Below are positions 41,984 through 55,729 of a stretch of DNA of 64,000 bases, piece after piece. This DNA is from Steinernema hermaphroditum (Eukaryota; Nematoda; Chromadorea; Rhabditida; Steinernematidae), in contig CM059625.1 in the NCBI GenBank assembly GCA_030435675.1, forward strand, positions 12,524,001 through 12,588,000. Direction: 5' to 3'. Both the position numbers and the translations under genes were made by a program. Positions within the stretch are counted from its first letter, which is position 1, and the number at the start of each line of letters is the position of its first letter. Under the pieces are notes generated by a model. That model did not search any database and was not told the origin of the DNA. It saw only the letters and a program-made list of their open reading frames with translations.

Positions 41984-43628
41984 TCAGTTCAGCTTCTTTG
42001 TGGCCTTTCCGGGGTGGCGCTTGGCAATGTAAGCGTTGTAGAAGAACTGGGCGAACAGGTAAAGATAGCTGAGATACATCATGCCACCCAAAGCGAGTAC
42101 ATTCCAGCTGAAAAGGGGCGGTGTCACGCGGCTAGTTATTACACTTGGCGTACCTGCACTTGCAGTCAGGAACAGAGTTCGTCGTTTTGATAACAACAAG
42201 GTGACCGAAGATGTAGCAGCTGATGACGAATTGGACGATTTGAATGGTGGTGATGAACTTGGCCACGGGCTTAGGGGTCGAAATTCCCAACGCGCGAACA
42301 CCGAAGTAGCTGTAAAGAACGACTTCCTCTTCTACTTTTCCCCTTCCTGTCACTTACAAATACATTACAGTGTGAACAGTGAGGTTGAGCGCTAAACTCC
42401 AACGGCTCCAGGCCTGAGTCTCCGAGTAGGTGATTGTAGCGTAGAGGAAGGTGAAGGCATGGTGGTACCAGTGCATGAAGATGACCGGCTTCTTTCTGAG
42501 CACCAGGAACAGAGTGTCCCCGAGTTCGGGAGCTTTGGACATTACGAACATCCATCCCCAGAATCCAGTGTATGGATCAGTGTAGTATTGTTCATTGTAG
42601 CAGTACGATCCTGAAATCGTCGGTTGATATGATCATCGTCTCTTTTTGTGAATGCGATTTGTGCATTCTGAACGCGCTTTTGCACTTTATTAAGCGATGA
42701 CGCTATTTGCCCGCATCGTCGCCAGGCAAATGTTGCCGACTGACTGTGATTGCATAAAACGAATTGCGCGCATTCCATCCGAAGAATGGAAAGTGCCTGC
42801 CGAATGTGTAGGCATTGGAATCACTTTAGAAAAAGTCAAAAGCGCTCGTATAGTTCCATTCGTGCATCACACAAATTGTTTTTACATTGACACAAAAAAG
42901 TCAACAAAAATCGAACTACGAGGAATACTAACGAGTGTGGTTTGCTTTCCTAGAAGGGTAGAAAAAGATTTGTTTGGAGTGTCGCTACTGGCATATGGTT
43001 GAATGAAGGATGAATTATATGAAAATAGTTACATACTTTGCATAACATCTATCTCGATAAAGAAATCCTATGGAACTATGTAACGATCAGTTCTAACGAT
43101 TCCTCTTAGATTTCCCTTCTATTTTGGAGGATGTACTCGATATAAACTCTTTCGCTGAGCTCGTAAAAACAACGAATCTTATCAGAAATATTGCCCTATA
43201 CTACTGCAAAGTGCAAGAGCACCAGAAGGTCAAATAATTCTAGATCGAATATCCTTCGGCAAAATTGTTGAGGAGACAAGATAAGCGGTGCACTAACCGA
43301 CAAATCCGCGTTTCTGATAGGTGTCGAACAGTTCGGGAATAAGACGATACGCGGCGAATCCACTGAAGATCGAAAAGGCGAAGTTCCAAATGGCCAACAC
43401 GTTGTCTAGCTGGAAGGCTTCGCGCTTTTTCATCACTTTCTGCCCGAAGTAAACCACGGCTAAGTAGCCAATAGTTATCTAAGATGGTTCCGTTTAAAAA
43501 TTTATTTTGACACAGTATACCTTAAAAGACGAGGGGACCCAGTGGTTCATGAAGGCGATGGTTCTGTTGAGGTCCCATTCGGACAGAAGGATGTCGGCGG
43601 CGGAGACGTAAGGAACGGCGGCAGCCAT
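41984..43628 (-). CDS. Very-long-chain fatty acid elongase, ELOVL/ELO family (ELOVL3/6-like)
   Basis: Five exons, in transcript order: 43521-43628, 43298-43478, 42358-42610, 42154-42309 and 41984-42107 (273 residues). Shows the ELO signature set: SKAPELGDTLFLVLRKKP, the catalytic histidine box HWYHH, NLTVHTVMYFYFGVRA, and MMYLSYLYLFAQFF near the end. Several hydrophobic segments fit the multispan ER enzyme that condenses acyl-CoA with malonyl-CoA. The KAPELGDT and HAVMY-like blocks are closest to the ELOVL6/ELOVL3 branch, which elongates saturated and monounsaturated chains. The C terminus ends KKLN, a KKXX retrieval signal. An AG acceptor lies 8 nt before the ATG. Confidence 0.94.
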
Positions 43629-45036
43629 GTTGTCCTCTGAAGCGAAAGAAAGACGAATTAGAAAGTGCGGTGGCACCACTTTATAGAATCGCCTTCAGAT
43701 GGGAGGGAGAAAACCGCGGAAACCGCACCAGATGCGTGTGGCATGGCATCATGATCACGTGACAACCCTCCCAGCGGCGCTGCTGGACTGCCATAAGAGC
43801 GAAAATCGTACGAGATGTCGAAGGGCACCCGCTCGCATCGAACACTCAACGATCGCTCCTGCGTGTGGAGGACACGAAAACACACGCGGACTACAAAATT
43901 GCAACCACTCAAGCAGCTGTCTTTGTGCTCACGTTCACACGACCTGGAAACTAACCCACCGATGTGGGACCGGAGATCGAGGAGGAAGCATGTATTGTTG
44001 CCACTCAGTACGATATCGCCCTTATAAGCCAAATACTCATCACGCCATACGTCTTATCGATGGGTGAGGTCGGACCTTCAGACTTTTATCTCTTGACGCC
44101 ACCTCCGCGCTAAGAACCACCCAACAAACAACGGAGTTAGCAAACAGGTCACAGCAACCTTTTTGTGAAGTCGCTATGATCACCTTATTCATTCACATGA
44201 AACGCCGCTGCACAATTTGTGCTTATCGTGATCGTCCACCTCTACAGCCTAGAGTACTAGGAAAACACAACTTGCAAGCATCAGCAAGTATCGACCAAAA
44301 CTGATAACTCTCCGATGAGCCATCTGCTCTAAAGCTCAGCAATTCGAAGATCCGAACGGTCAAAGACGAGCCACTTCCTTATTTTATTATCAGATCCATA
44401 GGTTAATGAAGAAAAAGGCCGGCAAAAGAACAAGTAAAGGTAGACCTATATTTGCGCAAGCAGACGCAATTGTCACCAAACAACCGCAAACCTCGTTCTC
44501 TTCTGCACAACTAAATCAATAGTCCTCGCAACCTCGTAGTTTGTACCTTCCAATTTACTCACTCAGTTCCGAATAAACAAAAGGTTCTCCGTGGTAAAGT
44601 TTGAAAGAACGCTCAAACAGCCTTCGACGAATCACCCGATCGCTTTTGTACCGACCTTCGACCTCGACAGCATTGCATTTCGAACACCTTTATCACTCAT
44701 ATGATCAACATGTGAACGAGCAGGCTAGATTCTAGTTTAAAATTGTAATCGTTTAATAGCCAACATACAGTTAGTGAGTCGGACAGTTGCATAATCATCT
44801 TAAATACATATATTTCATACATAATTATCACACATCGGTCGTTCAAAAGAAGACAATTCGCCCACATAACATTTGGTATACAAGATCAACAGAACAACGG
44901 TATATTATAAGATTCTAAGGTAGAGTCAGTCGATCGACGGCTTTTACGTGATTCACGAAAAGGAGCTGAGCAAGAAAAATGACACGAAGAGCGAGCTCAT
45001 AAGTCGTCCGGACGACCGAGGGATCTTCAGCGATTA
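43629..45036. other. Intergenic region between elongase and DnaJ gene
   Basis: No supported gene. Frames near 43699-44067 are short and overlap on both strands without domains. Confidence 0.4.
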
Positions 45037-46832
45037 TTACCTATACATGCTTTCCAGCCTAACACAGGATGGCAGCGGCATCTTCATAGCACTTTCATAC
45101 CGCTCTCGGTCTCCTTGCAGCTTCGCTCTCCACAGAAGTGTTTCTCCTGAAAGCGCAGAAATAGACCAAACCCTTATCTTTGGTTCACTTACGTTGGTTT
45201 TTCTCCTTATAACACTGCATTCGTAGATGTGCTATGTAGTCGTCCTCAACTTGCCGCTCCACCTGTCTTATTCTTCCGCTGTAGTTTTCCTCGAAATTTG
45301 GAGCAACATAGTAGGCTACGTTAAGACCCTGAGTGTGTCGCAGTTCCGTATAAGTTCTACAGCATGGATATAAGTCAGCTTCAAACAACATCCACTTACG
45401 AATCCCGATGAAGTGAGTAAGCTGGAGCGTTTACCAGTAATTGGAAGATCAAACCAAAGAAAATAAGGAACAAAGGAAGCAACTGCAACAGTCCACCTCC
45501 ATTCTAAACAGATCGAATTTTCAAAACGGTGTGATAGCTGATACTCACTAGAGCTCCTTCCTGCTGAGCAGGTCGACCTCCCGTGTGGAAATAGTAACGA
45601 AAACCTCCACGATTCATAGCGCCTGACGGATACCCACCTCCAAAGAACATGTTGAAAATTTCTTCAGGAGAAATATCAGCTGAAAGTGGAAGATTTTTTG
45701 ATCAAAGCGTATAAAGGTCTCGAACCTTCAAAGCCATGTCCAATGTCGTAGTCATTAAAATCATTGTTTCCACGTCGGACGCCATTCTCTTGATTTCCGT
45801 ACAAATCGTACTTTTTCCTTTTTTCAGCATCAGACAGCACCGCGTACGCATTTCCAACTGCCTTGAATGCCTCAGCAGTGTGTGGTGCCTTGCATTTGTC
45901 GGGATGCAGCTTCAAAGCGAGCGCCCGATACTTTCTTTTCAGTTCAGATTCAGTCGCAGTCTTCTGCACTCCCAGAGTTTCGTAGTAATCTTTGCAGTGT
46001 CGAATCCTACAACCATGTCAATGACGTACAGATGCATAAAAGTAAATAAGGTATCTACCTATCAACGTTGTCAACATCCTCCTGTGTGTAGTCAACACCC
46101 TTCCTTGCACCACTCTGCGTTCGAGGTCGTTCCGTGGTGGCATTACCCGTTGACTGTTTGCGTGCACGACTAGGTCTTTGATAAGCTGAAACAACCGATT
46201 TAATTACAAAAATTTATTTATAGGCAAGATGGCAAACTGTGACTACAATAGTGAAAGGCGCCTAAAGGAAAAAAACGGATCTTGGCTTTTTCCTGTTTTG
46301 TCAACGTGCAAAATCTGGCTGCGTTTTTGCCTGAAAACCCACTTCTACGTTGCTGCATCGATTTTTTACCCAAATAATGAGTTTAGAAAATTTCCAAGAT
46401 ATAACAGTGAACTTTGAGGCACAATGCCCATTCTGAAGGATTTTCCTGAAAATGATCAAGAGGGCTTTTTAAGTCTTATATTTGGGCAGTTGGATAATCA
46501 CCAAAATACGAACCTTGTGATGATTGAGCATCCCCGTTGTTTAAATTAGTCTGTGACTGGTAATGATCATCATGAGCGTAACCATTGTCTGATGAAGCTT
46601 GTGAAGAAGTGCTTAAATCGGAAAGGAACAAATCGAATTCTGAAGAACGAATCAATAAATGAAAGGAACTTAAATGCGAACACTAGCCTGACACGTCGAT
46701 ACTTTCGTTTAGACGTTTCGCCTTCTCCACCATTTTCTTGACCTTAGCCAAGTCAGGCGATGACGCGTTCATTGCCCTTCTCGCCAGGCGAAGACATACT
46801 TCGGCTTCATCTTTATTAGCATGTTGGACCAT
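45037..46832 (-). CDS. DNAJB12/DNAJB14-type ER membrane J-protein
   Basis: Eight exons, in transcript order: 46703-46832, 46514-46639, 46059-46185, 45726-46006, 45549-45679, 45400-45482, 45193-45356 and 45037-45146 (383 residues). An N-terminal [15 protein letters not shown] helix is as in DNAJB12/14. The J domain starts at DYYETLGV and has LHPDKCKAP (HPD intact), [14 protein letters not shown] and KYDLYG. A G/F-like stretch with [15 protein letters not shown] follows. One transmembrane segment ([17 protein letters not shown]) precedes the DUF1977 C-terminal domain ([24 protein letters not shown]). It acts with HSP70 in ER-associated degradation and membrane-protein quality control (family knowledge; dnj-1 in Caenorhabditis by domain order). 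Confidence 0.95.
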
Positions 46833-48907
46833 TGTGGTGTTGCCGAAAAGGACACCACATCCAGTAATTTACCCTGCAAAATTGAAGCGATAAACGTCGG
46901 GCCCGAAAAGAAGAAACGCAGTTTCAGGCATCGCATATAAAAGAAAACAACAGAGCGTCAAACGATAGGATCTACATAATACCAACGCGGAGATATGCGG
47001 CACGCCAATAAGTACTTGCCCGCTGTCCGCTGCCACTGGCAATCTTTGGACGACCACCCACGTTGTCATCCAATACATAATTACACGTCGAGTATTGAGC
47101 TCGCCTGTGAAAACGGAGCAATAGTTGTGGCGTTCGTACGGCTCCTGCTCTTTTCTGGTCCATCCACGACGTTTCTACGTCAACTCGGATACATCTAGCG
47201 CATGCAACTGGTTCCAAGTCTCCCAGCAACATCATCATCATCGGCGATCGGAGACTACAGTAACTCGGCCGTAGACACCCGATTTTCAGCTCGTCTCGGG
47301 CTCCCGCCGCGATCTTCTCGCGATCGTTCAGTGTCTGTTCGCGATTTGCACTGCAAAATGGTCAAAAAGCGCTTCCTCTCGGCGACTATGCCGACTCCGC
47401 CGCCGTCTGTCGGATTACGTGACACCGATGCAAATGAAACCGAACAGATGCGTCTCGTCGTCACGCTGTAGATCTGTGCTTTAAAAAAAACGAGAGGAGG
47501 AAAAGAGAGATTGCGACGTGCAAAATATGTCACATCCATCGACAGGCATTGTGACTCATTGTGATCAAATTGATTTTCTTCCATCACAGAGATCTTTGCA
47601 TGCTGTTTCTTTCCAAGACCAATTCCTCAGAAGGCTGCTTGACTGGAAATCAGTACTCTTATGGCGGTTCTTCTTGTGTTACCTGCCCTAACCCTACACA
47701 TTAATGGGCAACTGAAATGAAACAATCTGAGAGTGCTATACGAGCACATCCCTCAAGAGAACGATGGCTAAGGTAAAAAGAGTTTCTGCTCAACTTTTGA
47801 ACGAACCTCCCAAAGGCTTACATCAAGTGTTCTGAAAATTATACACTACGGATTGGTTTTTATAGTCTCAGATGGTTCCCCAACCAGATCTATCAAACTT
47901 ACAGAAGGATTTATGGGACATATAACTAGGAAAATTAGAAAAATAAAAACGCCGAAGAATGGTCGAACATCGCTCTTCGTATTTTTGAGGTGCTTATGAA
48001 TGTAATGGTGTAACCTGCTGAACATATAGATGTTACTCAATAAATCATGGCACACCATTCTAGAACTATCACTGCACAGATCGCTGGTTGTGAGAATAAG
48101 TGGGGTGTTCTTCACTGAACTGTACAGTTGCATCATTCTAAGGCTCCTAAGTACGATTTCCAAAACAGTGAAAGGTCTATTAATGAACGGTGTCTTCTGG
48201 TGCGGCCCCTTTTGCTCATCACTTGAAATAAGTTTCAATATTTTCTCAGTTCTCAGCGTCGATTACATAATTACGTTGTGACATTTGCCCAATAATCCCA
48301 GTGATTCTTCAGTATACGTAAGCAAATTAGTGGAAAAGATTGAGAAATTACCTATTTGCTTTTCAGGTTCGAAAGAACGGGAACTCTCTTCTTTTGCTTA
48401 CGTCAACGTAGGATCCGTTGGTGCGCATTGGCGTGAAGAAGATGTTCACTCATAGCCGAGGCACCCAAGAAACATAACTTATAAACCAATTACATTTAAA
48501 TGGTCGAAGGGTACATGCATGTGTGCGCTGATTGGTGAACTGAGCCATTGTGACACATACGTCTCGTTTTACTTCGCTTGCGGTGTTCAACAGCGTCTGC
48601 GAGAGTAAACCCTTGTTTTGTCCACTTCCCATAACGAGCGAATTGTTTTGTCGCGGTGATATTGCTGACAGCGAAAAGCGAAAACATTGAAATTCATAAT
48701 TTATGCCCTACAATTGTTGAACATATTTTCAGTCCTTAGGGCGGCCGTGTGCTTCGAATTTAGTTGCATAGCGATTTGGCCTCTTAATTAGTCTTCGCGG
48801 CCCCGAAGTCAGGCTCAATCTTACCTAATGGAACATGAAGACAACAACAGTTAGAAGACGCGAATGCGGCGACAGAGCGAACAATTATTCTCACTACGTG
48901 CCTCGGC
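46833..48907. other. Intergenic region, DnaJ gene to unknown membrane protein
   Basis: About 2 kb with no supported gene. Short frames at 47202-47471 and 47846-48238 have no recognisable content. The left part may hold the DnaJ promoter. Confidence 0.4.
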
Positions 48908-49685
48908 ATGCGACTGTGCTGGATTGTGTTAATTGAAGAGGTGCACACCAGCGTCTGTGGCCTACGGCTGCCAAACCGTCTTCTTTGCCTCTTGTTGGGA
49001 GTCTTTCAGCTCAGCATCGCCGCGTTGTCACTTCTACAGGTAATAAGTAGTGTCTAACAGGAAATAAAGTGCTAAAAGCCGAAACGACGCCATAGCTTCT
49101 TTCCAATTTCCAATACATATCTGAGATGAAACTAAATATTTACAGCATATCTTCTCGTGGCATAGACATCGACATGTATTCTTCTGCCACTCCAACATCA
49201 CTTCTTCTGCAACGACAGCAGAGACATTCCTGGCGTATGATATAGTCATCTTCGACTTCGGTCTAATGCACCGAGTTCTCGGCACAAGTGAATGTGTGGC
49301 AAACTACCTCGACGGAGGATACATGCGCGCCCTGTGGTGCATCCAACATTCGTCTGCACTTATGCTTATGATCTTCACTCTCTACTTTTTTCGACGTTTC
49401 GTTTGGCTTCTGTGGCCATGTGAGGAACGAGCTGCCACTTGCTATCACCTTTTGTCCAATTTAGCCCTTCTCATGCAAAGTTCCTACGCCCTAGGCATGG
49501 CCGTCCTCACGATGGCGACTGCACCGAAACTCCTCGAGGCAATGAGTGGAACTGTGGACCGAGGACTGGGCATTGCCTTCACGGCCTACATTGGTGGACT
49601 ATCGGCGAACTGGCTCTTTACGTTCATCCTCTGGCATTACTACTGGGGAATGGAAAGCAAGTACGTTCATCGACATGAAACATGA
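48908..49685 (+). CDS. Unknown multispan membrane protein
   Basis: Two exons, 48908-49039 and 49146-49685, joined in phase 0 (223 residues). No family is recognised. Hydrophobic segments lie near residues 25-43 (LLCLLLGVFQLSIAALSLL), 102-121 (ALMLMIFTLYFFRRFVWLL), 133-157 and 173-200. This suggests four membrane spans with both ends cytosolic. The loop after the first span is histidine-rich (HIFSWHRHRHVFFCH) and carries an NIT sequon. The C terminus is short (YVHRHET). It could be a tetraspan junction or claudin-like protein, but the W-GLW-C-C claudin motif is absent. Confidence 0.65.
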
Positions 49686-49739
49686 AGAATTATAGTAATT
49701 CTTGGCGAATACCTATACCTCCAGGAAATCAAGTTTTGC

Positions 49740-49745
49740 AATAAA
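49740..49745 (+). terminator. Polyadenylation signal of the multispan protein gene
   Basis: AATAAA 55 nt after the stop and only 21 nt before the end of the convergent receptor coding sequence at 49766. Confidence 0.6.
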
Positions 49746-49765
49746 GCGTTTACTTAATTAATGGG

Positions 49766-51601
49766 TCAAAAGCGAACTGAAAAGAACAAGGAAATCGTTA
49801 CAACGGAAATAAAGACAGTTGTTGCGAACATCGAGAGACGATCGAGGACGAGAGCCGCGTACTTCCATTCCCGTTCTTCTTCTTCTTCACCATACTCTTC
49901 GTTGATCTGTTCATTCATCTTCTTAAAAAATGTTAGATGTCATAGTGCGAATTTCTCGACTTTTACCACAAGATAGTTCAACGTATTTTCCAGAAGAAGG
50001 AGTTGCGCTAATCTCACATCGCTGATAGCGTCCGGGAGGTTGAGCTGTTTCAAGGGTTGTCTTGGCGGCAACTGAGGCTTTTTGTGGAATTGATAGGTTG
50101 TTGATGGATAAAGGGTCGCTTTTTTCTGTAGAACGAATCCAGGACGCCGCATCATGAGGATCCACGGGAGCCAGTGTAAGAAAATCAAGCGCATCTTGAA
50201 AAGGTGTCTTACTGCAAAAGTGACTTCGATTGATCTTACCCAATCCGACATTTCATGTGTTTTCGGAGATCTTTGATGGAAGTTCAGAATAATGACGGAA
50301 AACGTCACCGAGAAAGCAACCGTACACATACAAATCATGAAAAATGTGCCTGAAATGATGCATGGTGGATTAAAAACACCTAGTCCATATGAAACGAGTG
50401 ACCGAGACTAGGGGTATTGCATCGAACGGATGGTCTTTTTCCAGTATAATTGTTCCGAACATACCTAGCAAACAAATTGAATCTGATGTTGGTGGAGAAA
50501 GGTCCATCACGTAATTTTGAAAAATGCAAATGGACAGCATTACAGTGATCTCTAAAAATGTTGAGAGAGGTGAGATTCATGTAACAGACGTGCTTACGAA
50601 GGGACATTTTCTCGCCCGCATCCGGAGGTTCTGCAAATCCAATGAGTGTAAGAATTGTTATTAGAATGCACGGTACGATCAAATTGAACACTAAATACTG
50701 CAACTTTTGAGAGCATTTGGAGCATTAGATACCGTAATACAACGGGCGCCTTCGTAGAATAATGTGAAATTCGATATCATAATAAGGCTCCGGACAGCAC
50801 TCATAATGCTGAATATTTCTGTGCACACTGGTATCTGCAAGAATTATTAGATATTCGGATATTTTATTGTGTTTCATACTTTCAATAATCCATTCTCCGT
50901 TGTCCATATAAGTTGACGTATCCAAGCCAATTTCGTCGATTTGCAGCTCTAATTTGTAGCCGTCGTAAGTCCACGACCCGAATTTCAATGTGCAGTGCTG
51001 CTGATCCCAAGGAAACCATACGATATTGATGACACAGCTCAATTTAAAGACTCCTGTAAAATGCCTGCTTACAGGCCACGAGGGTGGCTTTTAACCTGGT
51101 GGTATCCAATTTACGGTTCCGTCCGAATAAACGACGATGTTCGAAGCGAACTTTTTGTCGAACTCTTCTGCTGCGCTGTTATAGAGCAGAATATCCGGTG
51201 TCCATAGGAGATCGTTTGGGAATCGTAGGTCACAGATTCCGTTGAAATCCTCTGGATCCCAGCGTAAATTGTAATCATGCCAAGACTGGAATCTCCGAGG
51301 ATACCATAAAAACACTTGACTGTGACCATACCAGTTTTAGCCATGCATTTAGCTCTACTTGCTGCTCTTTTTCGTTCTAAATATGGAATGTGATCAGCGC
51401 CCGAATGCTGAGACCGACCACATCCAGAATTTGCTGCAAAGTCAACCCCATATGAACGACTACCGGTTCATCAGACCGTTCAACAGGACGCTCCAGAGGT
51501 TGATAGTCATTAAGAAGAAGTTCGTAGAGCTCCCTTTCCTTAATCGCGCAGAATGCATCGTCGAAATAGAGAAGGATAAGTGAAATGTAGAGCAAAAGCA
51601 T
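49766..51601 (-). CDS. Nicotinic acetylcholine receptor alpha-type subunit
   Basis: Nine exons, in transcript order: 51419-51601, 51332-51376, 51096-51285, 50733-51053, 50598-50690, 50465-50551, 50240-50349, 49967-50194 and 49766-49921 (470 residues). A signal peptide is followed by the ligand domain: NAWLKLSWHDYNLRW, LLWTPDILLYN, a Cys-loop with 13 residues between cysteines (INIVWFPWDQQH), and the adjacent YECC pair that defines alpha subunits. M1 (NLIVPCILITILTLIGF) is followed by GEKMSLQITVMLSICIF (M2, cation-type GEK), M3, a short cytoplasmic loop (LPWILMMRRP) and M4 (SMFATTVFISVVTISLFF). Intron 50195-50239 is 45 nt, in frame and stop-free; it is inferred because removing it restores the standard W-x-R-x-x-F-L spacing. 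The subunit forms acetylcholine-gated cation channels at synapses or muscle. Confidence 0.92.
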
Positions 51602-52173
51602 GAACAGCAACAAGATATTTGAAGTCCGAGGTCTTTGTGAGCAGAGCTATGTAACAAGTGCAAACACATCGCGCAGGAGAGTTGTGTGGGAAGAGAGGAA
51701 TGGACGATCGGATCACAGTACTCCAAAGGAGAGCTATTGATTAGGTATACATGTAAGAGTAGCGCAAATTTAGTTACTTTTTTTCAAATGAGCCATTTAT
51801 AACTGCTTAAACTGTAGCCAACAGTCGACAGCGACGAGTTTGAACACGTAAAAGGATGTGTTACGCAGTGGCGGCCATATAAACAGATACACCTCAACAA
51901 AGAAGTTTCCATCGTCCAGTTAGCCTGATTTTTGTTTGCACTGCTAAGAAATAATGGGCATTACTAGGTGTAGAATTTAGAAATAGATACACCGGCGAAC
52001 ACTTCTATCAAAGCGGAATTTTGAAAAACAGCGTTGTATTCGAGAAAATCCACTTATTCATTCACAAACCTGCAAAAAACATTTCTATTTGTCCCTTAAA
52101 ACGTCTCAAAACGTTTCAAGATGTCCCCAAGGCATCAGTCAAAGGTGCACCCACCGATTAACACACTAGTCCA

Positions 52174-52405
52174 AGACATAAAAGTGCATCGTAGTGGCCT
52201 CTATGTCTGTGTCTGATTGTCTCTGTCCAAAAAGTCTATGTCTAGTGTTTGTCATGCTTTCCGCAACTTTTTTGAATGAAGCGGAAAACACAATTTCGAG
52301 TCCGCAGGAAGCGTGCGCTTCGCTCGGCCTTAACGGAGCCGGTCTTCGATCAGTGAGTCTGGACGTCATCGTCACACGGTGGCTTTTCCTATCCCTTATC
52401 TGCTT
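52174..52405. repeat. Dispersed repeat, copy 1
   Basis: Begins agacataaaagtgcatcg and ends near cttttcctatccctt. It matches 52848-53077 in the same orientation over its whole length, with scattered substitutions and small indels. There is no coding capacity, so it is probably a non-autonomous transposable element. Confidence 0.75.
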
Positions 52406-52847
52406 GTCTGTCTTGTCTTATTTGTCTTGTCTTGTCTGCAATTACAATAACGACCTCATCGTTAGCGACAGTCGGCGGCATTTTGAACGCCGCCTAAAAG
52501 TCATGAAGTGCATATACCTTTCACTCGGTAAAAATGTATCATCACTGAATCCAATCGTTAGATAAACTATAATGTATTTGTCGCATCCAAAATCACTGAA
52601 AATCGTACAACAACGCCATAAAGGCGCAGAAATTTTACAAGCTTATAAGATTAGTGTTACAGTACTCTCTCTAGACACTTCATATACTGCAGAACAATGT
52701 ATCGTTACGATGACTAACCTCCGATGTCCCTCACTTTTCTCTGAAACAGTCGTCATTGTCACATTCTGTCCATTCTGCATGTACAACGTGCAGGACAAAA
52801 TACCGTTCGTGTCGAAGTCCTGAACACCGAACATCCGAGACATAAAA

Positions 52848-53077
52848 GTGCATCGTGGTGACCTCTGTGTTTGTGTCCGTCCGTGTCTGTCTAAAAACAA
52901 AGTCTGCGTCTAATATGCGTCGTGCTTTCCGCCACTTTTTTGAATAAAGCGGAAAACACAATTTCAAGCCCACAGGAAGCGCGCGCTTCTCTCAGCTGTA
53001 GCAGAGCCGGTCTTCGATCAGTGAGTCCTCCTGGACGTCATCGTCGCACGACGGCTTTTCCTATCCCTTGTCTACTT
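52848..53077. repeat. Dispersed repeat, copy 2
   Basis: Partner of 52174-52405, about 674 nt downstream, with the same start and end motifs. Confidence 0.75.
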
Positions 53078-53381
53078 TCTTGTAGAGTGTCATCTGTTTT
53101 CGAATCGCATGGAGATATCGATCAATGTCTGCGTTTTCAGTTTGGCTTACCATGCGAAAGCAAGCTGGATCAAGTTGGTTCCTCTGTGATGCACCATGCT
53201 TTTTACTTTCATTTCCTATGCTGCCGATACTGCATTTTCACACCGTGTTATTTTGAATGTGATGATGAATTCCTCGATTGTTGATGCTTTGCAGCGTTGT
53301 TTATTGATGATCTTCCTACATTGTGATATTATTTCAGGAGTGTTCACAGGCGAACACCGTCGGCGTTTGTTGTCGGTGCAT

Positions 53382-55106
<1,725 letters not shown>

Positions 55107-55196
55107 TCGAGGTATTACATCACCGTACTTAGACGTTCTGCAGTAAATATTTAATTGCAGCATGTACATAATAACAAACAACGATTTGAAGCGACA

Positions 55197-55729
55197 TCAC
55201 ACGGTAGAAGCGTCAATGGTTCCGTTCATGCTTTGAAACTCCTTCCAGTTCGTCATAATATTGTCGACTTTAATAAGATTCATCAAAATAAAGCAATTTC
55301 CACTGGCGGGTTCCATGATCTGTACGTGATGGAGTAACATATATGAAAAGCGCACGGATTTACCTCGAAAGTTGCGCTGTCAGGATTCACCCTTGACGGG
55401 AATTGCTTAATGTTGCACTTGAAGACTTCTTCGCGTCGTTCATTCCCTTTCTTCTTCTTGTTGCCTCTCAAATTTAATACGTTGATGGTGAATTTCAATG
55501 AACGGTCAGTGAGCGTAAATTCGGTGAAGCGGGCATTTGAACAAAGCTTGGATGGCTCTGATGGCTTCTTAAAGGTACTGACGAGAGCAGCGAAGAAGCT
55601 TTTTCGCTTCCGGAGACCTTCTGCTTTAAGAGTCAATTGCACTTTGGTACCAGTATCGCGAATCACGGAGACCGAGGCTAAGCGCCCTTCGCCCACATCG
55701 CCCGCAGAGCTGCTTTCTGAATCGGACAT
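55197..55729 (-). CDS. CS (p23/SGT1-like) domain protein, possibly CacyBP/SIP-related
   Basis: Two exons, 55364-55729 then 55197-55319, joined through a 44-nt GTAAAT...TACAG intron in phase 0 (162 residues). An acidic start (MSDSESSSAGD) is followed by a beta-rich segment. FTLTDRSLKFTINVLNL closely parallels the F-T-x-R-S-F-x-L-x-x-x-N-L strand pair of calcyclin-binding protein CS domains. Further on, NCFILMNLIKVDNIMTNWKE parallels the ILxLxK...W ending of the domain. The other CacyBP regions (N-terminal Siah-binding helices, SGS domain) are missing, so this is either a short relative or a different CS co-chaperone. The ATG lies 13 nt after a TTCAG acceptor. Confidence 0.6.
55287..55292 (+). 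terminator. Candidate polyadenylation signal of the HDHD5-like gene
   Basis: AATAAA 180 nt after the stop. It lies inside the last coding exon of the opposite-strand CS-domain gene, so the two transcripts would overlap. Confidence 0.45.

Larger units (their letters stand above)
51602..53381. other. Intergenic region with dispersed repeats
   Basis: Separates the receptor gene from the HDHD5 gene. It holds two copies of a repeat of about 230 nt (listed separately) and a TTGTCT-rich tract near 52405-52440. No supported gene. Confidence 0.5.

Noticed and set aside
50212..50239. 28-nt GT-AG intron in the receptor gene (GTAAGA...TTTTGCAG)
   Set aside because: Too short, and its removal brings a TAA directly after the junction; the 45-nt intron ending at TTTTCAAG gives the correct family spacing.
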